Of a stretch of DNA of 38,300 nt, positions 33,001 through 38,300 are shown piece after piece; position 1 is the first letter of the stretch; each line of letters begins with the position of its first letter. The translations under genes were made by a program, and so were the position numbers. The stretch spans positions 1 to 38,300 of the forward strand of contig NZ_FQUI01000018.1 of the NCBI RefSeq assembly GCF_900129175.1. Reading direction: 5' to 3'. The stretch comes from Marinitoga hydrogenitolerans DSM 16785 (GTDB lineage Bacteria; Thermotogota; Thermotogae; Petrotogales; Petrotogaceae). A model generated the notes under the pieces. That model saw only the letters and a program-made list of their open reading frames with translations. It did not search any database and was not told the origin of the DNA.

Positions 33001-33799
33001 TATGGCTTTTACTGAAAAAAATAATTCTGGCGATGTTGATTTCGCTCCAAATTCAGGACCTGTTCACATAATGATACCAAAAGAAATTGGCGGAAAACTT
33101 ATAAAAACCTTTGAAGATCCTATTGGAGACGAAGATGGACCTGGTGGTTATACCTATCCAAAAGACGGCGCATTTGAACCTTATAAAGGTTTATGGGATA
33201 TTGAATGGGTTAAAGTATTCGATAACGACGATTCAATTGTGTTCAAATTCAAATTTGGCGAAATGACAAATCCATGGGGAGCACCTAAAGGATTTTCTCA
33301 TCAATTAATAAATATATATCTTGATACAAAAAATGGCGGAGTAACAAAAACATACAAAGATGGTGCAAGGGTAAGCTTTGATAAAAATCATCCATGGGAC
33401 TATTTTATAAAAATTGCAGGATGGCCAAGTTATGGTCAATTACTAGCTACATCTGATGGTCAAGAACTTCCTGAAGGAGTTCAAGTAGAAGCTGATCCTG
33501 GAGAAAAAATAATTACTGTAATTGTAATGAAAAAATTCATTGAATTAGAAAATAACAAAATATATGCTTATTTCATGGTAGGTTCTCAAGATGGTTACGG
33601 TGCAGATCATTATAGAGCTGTTACTCCAAAAGAAACACAATGGACACTTGGTGGATATCCATCAGATGCTGGTGATTTCGGACCTTATGTTCTTGACATT
33701 ATAGTTCCAGAAGGATATGATCAATATTCTATATTATCTGGATACGATGCCTCAAAAGAAAAATATGCTACGTTGATCCCTGTTGAAATTGACTTTTAA
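30032..33799 (+). CDS. GH57 amylopullulanase-type lipoprotein with two starch-binding modules
   Basis: A 1255-residue lipid-anchored glycoside hydrolase (lipobox LFLISC, Cys22). Two tandem CBM20/CBM48-like modules come first (about 56-155 and 168-267), with IYIVGSFNDWNPG and IYIVGNFNNWDPG and nearly identical ends (EYKYTRGNWGTVEKDEN and EYKYTRGNWDTVEKDEN). The GH57 domain spans about 305-800: HHHQP (315-319), TTTPYYHP, WPSEQAVS with nucleophile E550, VALDGENAWEHY with acid/base D654, and GSWVGG. The C-terminus holds a DOMON/CBM9-like domain (about 820-1040) and a glucodextranase C-terminal-like domain (about 1040-1240; NPWGAPKGFSHQLINIYLDT). It should cut alpha-1,4 and alpha-1,6 bonds of starch or pullulan at the cell surface. 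It complements the envelope starch-binding cluster at 4-10 kb. Flanked by its own promoter and terminator. Confidence 0.92.
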   Translation: MKISKYFLVVILTVLSLFLISCGAQQQTAANEVPAVEKFVSENESPEATELTTKDDFIELTFKVSLPENTPQNENIYIVGSFNDWNPGDENYLLKRNGNIGTVVLNVEKDTEIEYKYTRGNWGTVEKDENDEEIENRKVLADENKIIEDVVASWADIPAEIKTKAQPGEKAVVTFEVTLPSNTPKSDPIYIVGNFNNWDPGQLEMDRNENKATYHLETEVGKRLEYKYTRGNWDTVEKDENGEEISNRVLIVTDTEQLQTDKVASWRDIPPQETSNSSETPEVKNISDEAIENFLSSIPKGDENKEPLKVAIVWHHHQPSYKIPGNLNAEMPWVRAHAINDYPYMADLVDKYLTSGSVTFNITPVLLMQLMDYVNNGAKDKYLELSLKDNLTDKEKEFVKWHFFDINPQFIDSHPRYSELREKRDKNEEFTSQDWLDLKVAWNLYWINIEYINRDAKLRELAEKDKNYTKEDLDYVISKHYELMSQIVEKYKKLWDEGKIELTTTPYYHPILPLLVDMGWPEDAKAQISRGLEYFSKIFGRKPVGMWPSEQAVSSPLVPMFADNNVKWIITDKQILQKAGINTGDPRQLYKPYKVTVDGKSVIVFFRDTDLSDRIGFKYSNMSKENAVKDFLSTLHDIQKMNDNGDMIVTVALDGENAWEHYPNNGNDFRKLFYQALSNDPYIELVTPNEYIESYNIEGELKQLPKGSWVGGSLDTWYGEKEENEGWERLSEARKVLMNNKDKLSDAEFKKALDILYAAEGSDWFWWYGADQDAGNNEVLFDMHFKKLLIQLYRISKVPEDKIPGYLFIANKKPSSATQGNIGKVEITLDGEIDNNEITKSGYFADDDSGVMHREGDLISGFYVGRDNSNIYVAIELKKSLDELAGKPYKLEIYTDAPNAKKLNTKTAYSKTGEDITDLGFALAKRFSFNLQKYPKSHDLYYYNASGTERWMISGKSSKYIAAKNNIVEFKIPFDLLGIKSGDELNLAVVMAFTEKNNSGDVDFAPNSGPVHIMIPKEIGGKLIKTFEDPIGDEDGPGGYTYPKDGAFEPYKGLWDIEWVKVFDNDDSIVFKFKFGEMTNPWGAPKGFSHQLINIYLDTKNGGVTKTYKDGARVSFDKNHPWDYFIKIAGWPSYGQLLATSDGQELPEGVQVEADPGEKIITVIVMKKFIELENNKIYAYFMVGSQDGYGADHYRAVTPKETQWTLGGYPSDAGDFGPYVLDIIVPEGYDQYSILSGYDASKEKYATLIPVEIDF

Positions 33800-33832
33800 A
33801 AACATCCCGGTTAAAAACCGGGATGTTTTTTT
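33798..33832 (+). terminator. Terminator of the amylopullulanase gene
   Basis: The stem AAAAACATCCCGG / CCGGGATGTTTTT (13 bp, 7-nt loop) is followed by more T. It begins in the stop codon of the gene. Confidence 0.88.
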
Positions 33833-34039
33833 ATAGAATCTAAATTTTACTTTTATCAATTATTAGTAACAAGTGCTATAAAAAATAGTAAATAATATAT
33901 TTATTTACGTACTAATAGCTTGTTTATTTAATATATAAAATTTTTGTAATACTTTCGAACAATTTGAACTTAGCAAAAAAATTTACGTCAAAAATATCGG
34001 AAGTTGAAAAAAAGAAATTTATAAAAAGGAGGGGATATC
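33833..34039 (+). other. AT-rich upstream region of the small heat-shock gene
   Basis: No gene is visible. The octamers TATTAGTA (about 33860-33867) and TACTAATA (about 33910-33917) are inverted copies about 40 nt apart, and ATTTACGT occurs twice (33903 and 33981). No CIRCE element (TTAGCACTC-N9-GAGTGCTAA) is present and no convincing -35/-10 pair was found, so heat regulation cannot be read from the sequence. The ribosome site AAGGAGGGGATATC is strong. Confidence 0.35.
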
Positions 34040-34492
34040 ATGAGCGAAATCAAAAGATATGAAAAAGGAAATTTCTTCGAACCATTTGAAACATTAAGAA
34101 GAGAAATTGAAAGATTATTTGATGATTTTGGAACTCTTGGTATCTTCGAAAATTCAAAAACTTTTACAATGCCAAATTTAGATATTTACGAAACTGAAAA
34201 AGATATTGTAATTGAAGCAGATGTTCCAGGATATGACAAAAAAGATATAAATATCCGCTTAGATGATGATATTTTAACAATTTCTGCAGAAAAGAAAAAT
34301 GATAAAGAAGAAAAAGGAAGAAATTATATCAAACGCGAAAGATTCTTTGGGAAATTTGAAAGATCTATTAGATTACCTGATTACATTGATTTTGAAAAAA
34401 TTAAAGCTAAATTCAAAGATGGTGTTCTAAAAATCGAAATTCCAAAATCATTAGAAAAAGCTAAAAAATTTAAGAAAATTAATATCGAATAA
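34040..34492 (+). CDS. Small heat-shock protein (Hsp20/alpha-crystallin family)
   Basis: A 150-residue chaperone that holds unfolding proteins. The alpha-crystallin domain covers about residues 40-135: MPNLDIYETEKDIVIEADVPGYDKKDI, LTISAEKK, FERSIRLPDYID and KAKFKDGVLKIEIPK. The short C-terminal tail lacks an obvious IxI motif except for the ending KKINIE. The N-terminal helix (FFEPFETLRREIERLFDDF) is typical. It is transcribed alone, between two strong terminators. Confidence 0.95.
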   Translation: MSEIKRYEKGNFFEPFETLRREIERLFDDFGTLGIFENSKTFTMPNLDIYETEKDIVIEADVPGYDKKDINIRLDDDILTISAEKKNDKEEKGRNYIKRERFFGKFERSIRLPDYIDFEKIKAKFKDGVLKIEIPKSLEKAKKFKKINIE

Positions 34493-34500
34493 AAAAACTC

Positions 34501-34541
34501 AAAAAAGCCTTTCACAACTTTACGTTGTGAAAGGCTTTTTT
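34501..34541 (+). terminator. Terminator of the small heat-shock gene
   Basis: A perfect 18-bp stem (34501-34518 with 34524-34541, core GCCTTTCACAAC / GTTGTGAAAGGC), 5-nt loop, ending in six T. Confidence 0.95.
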
Positions 34542-34570
34542 ATATTGACATCAATTCTTTACATTTAAAC

Positions 34571-34599
34571 TTGACAAAAACTATCTAATTTGATAGAAT
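34571..34599 (+). promoter_or_regulatory. Promoter of the sulfur operon with an embedded palindrome
   Basis: TTGACA (34571-34576), a 17-nt spacer and TAGAAT (34594-34599). The near-palindrome CTATCTAATTTGATAG (34581-34596, 14 of 16 symmetric) fills the spacer and overlaps the -10, the classic place for a repressor site. There is no room for a SAM riboswitch before the start codon at 34656. Confidence 0.7.
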
Positions 34600-34655
34600 A
34601 TATATGACAATTTTTGTTCGATTTTGTTGTGCATTTTTTAACAAGGAGGGTTTCT

Positions 34656-35813
34656 ATGAATAAAAAAAATTTGTATGACAATGTCTTAGAGATAGTTGGA
34701 AATACACCTGCTCTGCGATTAAAAAAAGTAGAATCCTATTTTAACTTAGATAATGAAGTATATGCAAAAATAGAATATATGAATCCTGGTGGAAGCATAA
34801 AAGATAGGATGGGTATTTATTTATTGAAAATGGCCGAAAAAAATCAACTTATAAATAAAGATACAATAATTGTAGAACCAACTTCTGGTAACACAGGTGT
34901 GGGGCTTGCTTTGTATAGCACAATAAACGGAAACAAATTAATATTCACTATGCCATCTAAAATAAGCAAAGAAAAAGAATTACTTTTAAAGGCTTATGGT
35001 GCTTTTGTTGTAAGAACTCCCACTAATGTAAAACCAGATGCTCCAAATTCATACTATAGTGTTTCAAAAATAATTGCAAAATTAATATGGAAAAAGAATA
35101 AAAAACTAACTATTACCGAAATCGAGGAAATTGTAATATATGTTCAAAATCTAGTTGACACAAATAACTTAGAAAAATTAAACAATATTTTAAAAGAAGA
35201 TATAAAAGAGAATTTACTTGCGTATATACCTAATCAATATTTTAACAAATATAACCCTGAATCTCATTATAGATTAACTGCTCAGGAAATTTGGTCTCAA
35301 TTTGATGGCAATTTAGATTATATTTTTGCAGGTATTGGAACTGGAGGAACTATTACAGGAATTTCAAAATTTTTCAAAGAAAGAAAAGAGATTAAAGTAA
35401 TTGGAGTAGATCCAATAGGTTCTATATATTATTTAATAAAAAATGGAATGAAACTAGAAAAAGCTATTGAAAAAGCTCATACTTATAAAGTCGAAGGAAT
35501 AGGAGAAGACATATTGCCTGAAACAATTAATTTGAATTTAATCGATGACATTTCTGTGGTAAATGACCAAGAATCTTTCTCAATGACGCGATTTTTAGCT
35601 AAAAAAGAGGGGATTTTGGTCGGCGGATCTTCTGGAGCTGCTTTAATAGGAGCCATTAAATATATCAAAAAAAATAATATAAAAAGAAAGAAGATTTTAG
35701 TAATATTTCCAGATAGTGGTAGAGGATATTTAAATAAAATCTTTAATAATCAATGGCTTATTGAAAATAATTTTGAAGTTGATGACGAAAAAATTTTGGA
35801 GGTGTTAAAATGA
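34656..35813 (+). CDS. Cystathionine beta-synthase (PLP-dependent, CysK/CBS family)
   Basis: A 385-residue fold-type II PLP enzyme. The PLP lysine is K49 in PGGSIKDRMG; the Asn loop TSGNTG is at 76-81 and the phosphate loop GTGGTITG at 228-235. The C-terminal half (VDPIGS, YKVEGIGEDILPE, FPDSGRGYLNKIF) follows cystathionine beta-synthases more than O-acetylserine sulfhydrylases. It should condense homocysteine with serine. A cystathionine gamma-lyase gene overlaps its end by 4 bp, and S-adenosylhomocysteinase lies further down. An extra helical segment of about 45 residues (roughly 144-188, Lys/Glu-rich) interrupts the usual sequence between SKIIAK and YIPNQYFN; no regulatory CBS-pair domain is present. 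The ATG at 34656 follows AGGAGGGTTTCT; the frame opens at 34614 upstream without a ribosome site. Confidence 0.85.
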   Translation: MNKKNLYDNVLEIVGNTPALRLKKVESYFNLDNEVYAKIEYMNPGGSIKDRMGIYLLKMAEKNQLINKDTIIVEPTSGNTGVGLALYSTINGNKLIFTMPSKISKEKELLLKAYGAFVVRTPTNVKPDAPNSYYSVSKIIAKLIWKKNKKLTITEIEEIVIYVQNLVDTNNLEKLNNILKEDIKENLLAYIPNQYFNKYNPESHYRLTAQEIWSQFDGNLDYIFAGIGTGGTITGISKFFKERKEIKVIGVDPIGSIYYLIKNGMKLEKAIEKAHTYKVEGIGEDILPETINLNLIDDISVVNDQESFSMTRFLAKKEGILVGGSSGAALIGAIKYIKKNNIKRKKILVIFPDSGRGYLNKIFNNQWLIENNFEVDDEKILEVLK

Positions 35814-36964
35814 AATTTGCAACAAAATCAATACATATCGGAGAAGTTCCGTTTGAAAATCAACATGGTGATGCTATTTATCCTATACATCTATCTACAA
35901 CTTTTGCCAAAACAAATTTAGATGATGTGGAAAAAGGCTATGTATATTCAAGAAGCGGAAATCCAACAAGAGACAGCTTAGAAAATAAATTAGCCTCTTT
36001 AGAAAATGCAAAATATGGCTTAGCTTTTTCTTCCGGACTTGCTGCAGAAACAACAATAATATTGTCATTATTAAATAAAGGAGATCATATTCTTGCATTT
36101 GATGATTTATACGGAGGCACAAAAAGGTTATTTACTAATGTTTTAAAACGTTTTGGCATTGAAGTGAGTTATGTCGATTTCAGAAATATTGAACTGATAG
36201 AAAGATCAATTAAAAAAAATACTAAGATTATATGGATAGAAACACCAACAAATCCTCTTTTAAAAATTGCTGATATAAAAAAAATTGCTGATATATCTAA
36301 AACTAACAATATTATTTCTGTTGTAGATAATACTTTTGCCAGCCCTTACTTTCAAAATCCATTAGATCTCGGAGCTAATATTGTTGTTCACAGCATTACC
36401 AAATACATAAATGGACACTCTGATGTAATTGGTGGTGCTTTAATGTTAAATGATGATAATTTATATGATAAATTAAAATATCATCAAAATTCTGTAGGTT
36501 CAATTTTATCACCCTTTAATTCATGGTTAGTAATGAGAGGAATTAAAACACTTGCCTTAAGAATGGAAAGGCATGAAAAAAACGCATTTACTATTTCAAA
36601 ATATTTAGAAACTCATCCATCAGTTTTAAAAGTTTATTATCCTGGACTCAAATCTCACCCTCAACACGAATTAGCTGCAAAACAAATGCGCGGATTTGGC
36701 GGAATGTTATCTTTTGAAATAAAAGGTGGTTTAGATGAAGCAAGAAAATTTGTTGAAAATTTAAGTTTATTTTCTTTAGCAGAAAGTTTAGGTGGTGTTG
36801 AATCTTTAATAGAAATACCTGCATTAATGACACATTCATCTATTCCAAAAGAAGAAAGAATCAAAACTGGGATTACTGATTCATTAATCCGAGTTTCTAT
36901 CGGAATAGAGGATGTTGAGGATTTAATAACCGATTTAGAAAAAGGTTTTAAGGCGGTGATATGA
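35810..36964 (+). CDS. Cystathionine gamma-lyase (Cys/Met metabolism PLP enzyme)
   Basis: A 384-residue fold-type I PLP enzyme with TKSIHIGEVP at the start, YSRSGNPTRDSLE, FSSGLAA, the aspartate D173 in VVDNTFASP, PLP lysine K198 in SITKYINGHSD, and the C-terminal SLGGVESLIEIPALMTHSS. The last motif matches cystathionine gamma-lyases well, although cystathionine gamma-synthase and methionine gamma-lyase are close relatives. After the CBS-type enzyme the obvious role is cleaving cystathionine to cysteine, 2-oxobutanoate and ammonia (reverse transsulfuration). Start and stop overlaps (ATGA on both sides) tie it to both neighbours. Confidence 0.9.
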   Translation: MKFATKSIHIGEVPFENQHGDAIYPIHLSTTFAKTNLDDVEKGYVYSRSGNPTRDSLENKLASLENAKYGLAFSSGLAAETTIILSLLNKGDHILAFDDLYGGTKRLFTNVLKRFGIEVSYVDFRNIELIERSIKKNTKIIWIETPTNPLLKIADIKKIADISKTNNIISVVDNTFASPYFQNPLDLGANIVVHSITKYINGHSDVIGGALMLNDDNLYDKLKYHQNSVGSILSPFNSWLVMRGIKTLALRMERHEKNAFTISKYLETHPSVLKVYYPGLKSHPQHELAAKQMRGFGGMLSFEIKGGLDEARKFVENLSLFSLAESLGGVESLIEIPALMTHSSIPKEERIKTGITDSLIRVSIGIEDVEDLITDLEKGFKAVI

Positions 36965-37665
36965 TGGATATATCAGATGCAAAAAAAATATTAAAAAAAA
37001 TGGGTTATTCAAATTCTGAGATAATTAAATTCTCAGAACAAATTGAACATTTTGAAATGGAAGCACCTGATAGAGATAACATTGTAAAATCTTACTTAAA
37101 TGACAAATGTGTTAATTTAATAGTTGAAGAAATATTAAACGAGATAGATGATGAAGTTATGTTATTAGATGTTGCTGCTGGTTCAGGTTTTTTTACCGAA
37201 AAAATTATCAAAAAACAAAAAAAGATAAAACCATATGCTATTGATATAACTCCCAGCATGTTAGATATTTTAAAAAATAAAAATATAAACTCTATTTGGG
37301 GAATTGCTGAAAGAATTTCAGATTCCATAACCTTTTTTAATGAATACTATAATCTTAATTATCCTATTAAATATGATTTTATTATGTCGACTCTTGCTTT
37401 TCATCATTTCACAGATCCCAGAAAAGTTCTTAAAAGCATGAATGATGTAAAGAAAAAAAACGGAAAAATTGTCATTATTGATATTTTAAAACATGAATAT
37501 AATGATATTTTGGATGATATGAAAGACACTCACTCCGGATTTTCAATTGATGAATTAAAAGAATTAAGTAAAGATATTTTTGATACAATTAACATTACAC
37601 CATTAAATGCATATTGCGTAGTTGAAGATAAAAAAATATACTTATACAAAGCTATTTTCAAATAA
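36961..37665 (+). CDS. SAM-dependent methyltransferase (class I)
   Basis: A 234-residue methyltransferase. The SAM-binding motif I is LLDVAAGSGFF (about 68-78), followed by PYAIDITPSML and MSTLAFHHFTDP, as in UbiE/type-11 methyltransferases. The substrate cannot be told. Its place between cystathionine gamma-lyase and S-adenosylhomocysteinase suggests it supplies SAH to this pathway or acts on a sulfur metabolite. Two ATG codons overlap the previous stop (36961 and 36964); the second fits the usual spacing from GGCGGTGAT slightly better. Confidence 0.82.
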   Translation: MMDISDAKKILKKMGYSNSEIIKFSEQIEHFEMEAPDRDNIVKSYLNDKCVNLIVEEILNEIDDEVMLLDVAAGSGFFTEKIIKKQKKIKPYAIDITPSMLDILKNKNINSIWGIAERISDSITFFNEYYNLNYPIKYDFIMSTLAFHHFTDPRKVLKSMNDVKKKNGKIVIIDILKHEYNDILDDMKDTHSGFSIDELKELSKDIFDTINITPLNAYCVVEDKKIYLYKAIFK

Positions 37666-37707
37666 AAATATAATAATTTACAAAACAATTATACGAGAGG
37701 TGAAAAA

Positions 37708-38300
37708 ATGAATTTAGTAGAAACCGGGAGAAAAAAGATAGAATGGGTAAAGGAACATATGAAAGTATTAAACACATTAAAAGAAATGTATATGGAAGAA
37801 CAACCATTTAAAGATATAAATATATCAATGAGTATACATTTAGAAGCAAAAACAGCATATACTGCGGTAGTTTTACACGAATTAGGAGCAAAAGTAGCAA
37901 TAACAAGCAGCAACCCGTTATCAACACAAGATGATGTAGCTGAGGCGCTAAAAACATATGGCGTTAATGTTTATGCTAAGCGCTCTATTGATGAAGAACT
38001 ATATTGGAAAAACATAGATGAAGTACTTTCTATTGAACCCAATATTGTTATCGATGATGGTGCAGATTTAGGGGTTAGGATTGTAGAAAAATATCCAGAA
38101 TTATTAAAAAACATATGGGGAATAAACGAAGAGACGACAACAGGTATAAAAAGATATAAAGCATTATTAAAAGATGGAAAATTAAAAGTACCAGTAATAG
38201 ATGTAAATGATTCATATATGAAATATTTATTTGACAACAGATACGGCACAGGGCAATCAACATGGGATGGAATAATTAGATCAACAAATCTAACAGTAGC
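37708..38300 (+). CDS. ahcY: S-adenosylhomocysteinase (cut by window end)
   Basis: The first 197 codons of S-adenosylhomocysteine hydrolase, which splits SAH into homocysteine and adenosine. Recognisable parts are GRKKIEWVKEHMKVL, MSIHLEAKTA, ITSSNPLSTQDDVAEAL, the DDGADL segment, NEETTTGIKR and VIDVNDSYMKYLFDN, with GTGQSTWDGIIR at the edge. The NAD domain lies beyond the window. The ATG at 37708 follows GAGAGGTGAAAAA, 42 bp after the methyltransferase gene. It completes the route from SAM by-product to cysteine. Confidence 0.95.
   Translation, partial: MNLVETGRKKIEWVKEHMKVLNTLKEMYMEEQPFKDINISMSIHLEAKTAYTAVVLHELGAKVAITSSNPLSTQDDVAEALKTYGVNVYAKRSIDEELYWKNIDEVLSIEPNIVIDDGADLGVRIVEKYPELLKNIWGINEETTTGIKRYKALLKDGKLKVPVIDVNDSYMKYLFDNRYGTGQSTWDGIIRSTNLTV

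Noticed and set aside
33860-33880. CIRCE-like element upstream of the small heat-shock gene
   Set aside because: Only a partial AAGTGCTA match; the inverted half and the 9-nt spacing of CIRCE are missing.
34600-34655. SAM riboswitch before the sulfur operon
   Set aside because: About 50 nt of leader is too short for any known SAM riboswitch and no terminator hairpin is present.
1-38300. CRISPR arrays, tRNA and rRNA genes
   Set aside because: Read through on both strands, I saw no regularly spaced repeats and no cloverleaf or rRNA-like sequence; a dedicated scan could still find a missed tRNA.

Overview
The window comes from a very AT-rich bacterium that is most likely a thermophilic member of the Thermotogota, probably of the Petrotogales (Marinitoga-like). 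This placement is inferred from gene content and style, not from a database match. The evidence is an archaeal-type asparagine synthetase, a GH57 amylopullulanase lipoprotein, beta-barrel proteins suited to a toga outer membrane, frequent TTG starts, and strong GGAGGTGAT ribosome binding sites 3-4 nt before the start codon.

Layout. 1-350: 3' end of an IS110-type transposase, then the terminator of infB. 351-2844 (minus): infB and an L7Ae-like gene. 2985-3831: an IS3-type remnant, then a small Gly-rich protein followed by a small membrane protein that looks like a bacteriocin/immunity pair. 4005-10925 (minus): an outer-envelope carbohydrate cluster. It holds two lipoproteins and two beta-barrel proteins, one barrel carrying a CBM48-type domain. 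A full enolase-superfamily gene lies on one side and an internally deleted copy of it on the other. 11055-16617 (plus): a SiaABCD-type phospho-switch in the order A-D-B-C, followed by a CheA-like kinase and a response regulator. The SiaD-like gene has no ATG, GTG or TTG start and appears to begin at AUU. 16634-19642: mrnC, rlmB and mutL follow without a break.

19660-20917: a consensus promoter, a 25-residue leader peptide packed with Asn codons, mutually exclusive hairpins ending in an intrinsic terminator, then the asparagine synthetase gene. This is a textbook-shaped ribosome-mediated attenuator for asparagine. 21010-29821: motility and signalling genes (a chemoreceptor, a large lipoprotein directly upstream of flagellin, a CheW protein and a divergent chemoreceptor-like protein) together with panC. 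29932-33832: the GH57 amylopullulanase lipoprotein. 34040-34541: a small heat-shock protein. 34571-38300: a sulfur operon of cystathionine beta-synthase, cystathionine gamma-lyase, a SAM methyltransferase and S-adenosylhomocysteinase (cut by the window end). Together its products can carry SAM-derived sulfur through SAH and homocysteine to cysteine.

The genes fit an organism that captures and degrades alpha-glucans at its outer envelope, swims, and adjusts its behaviour through c-di-GMP and phospho-relay signalling. The most novel-looking elements are the Asn attenuator, the rearranged Sia operon with its AUU start, the CBM-barrel envelope cluster between direct repeats, and the small Gly-rich/membrane protein pair.
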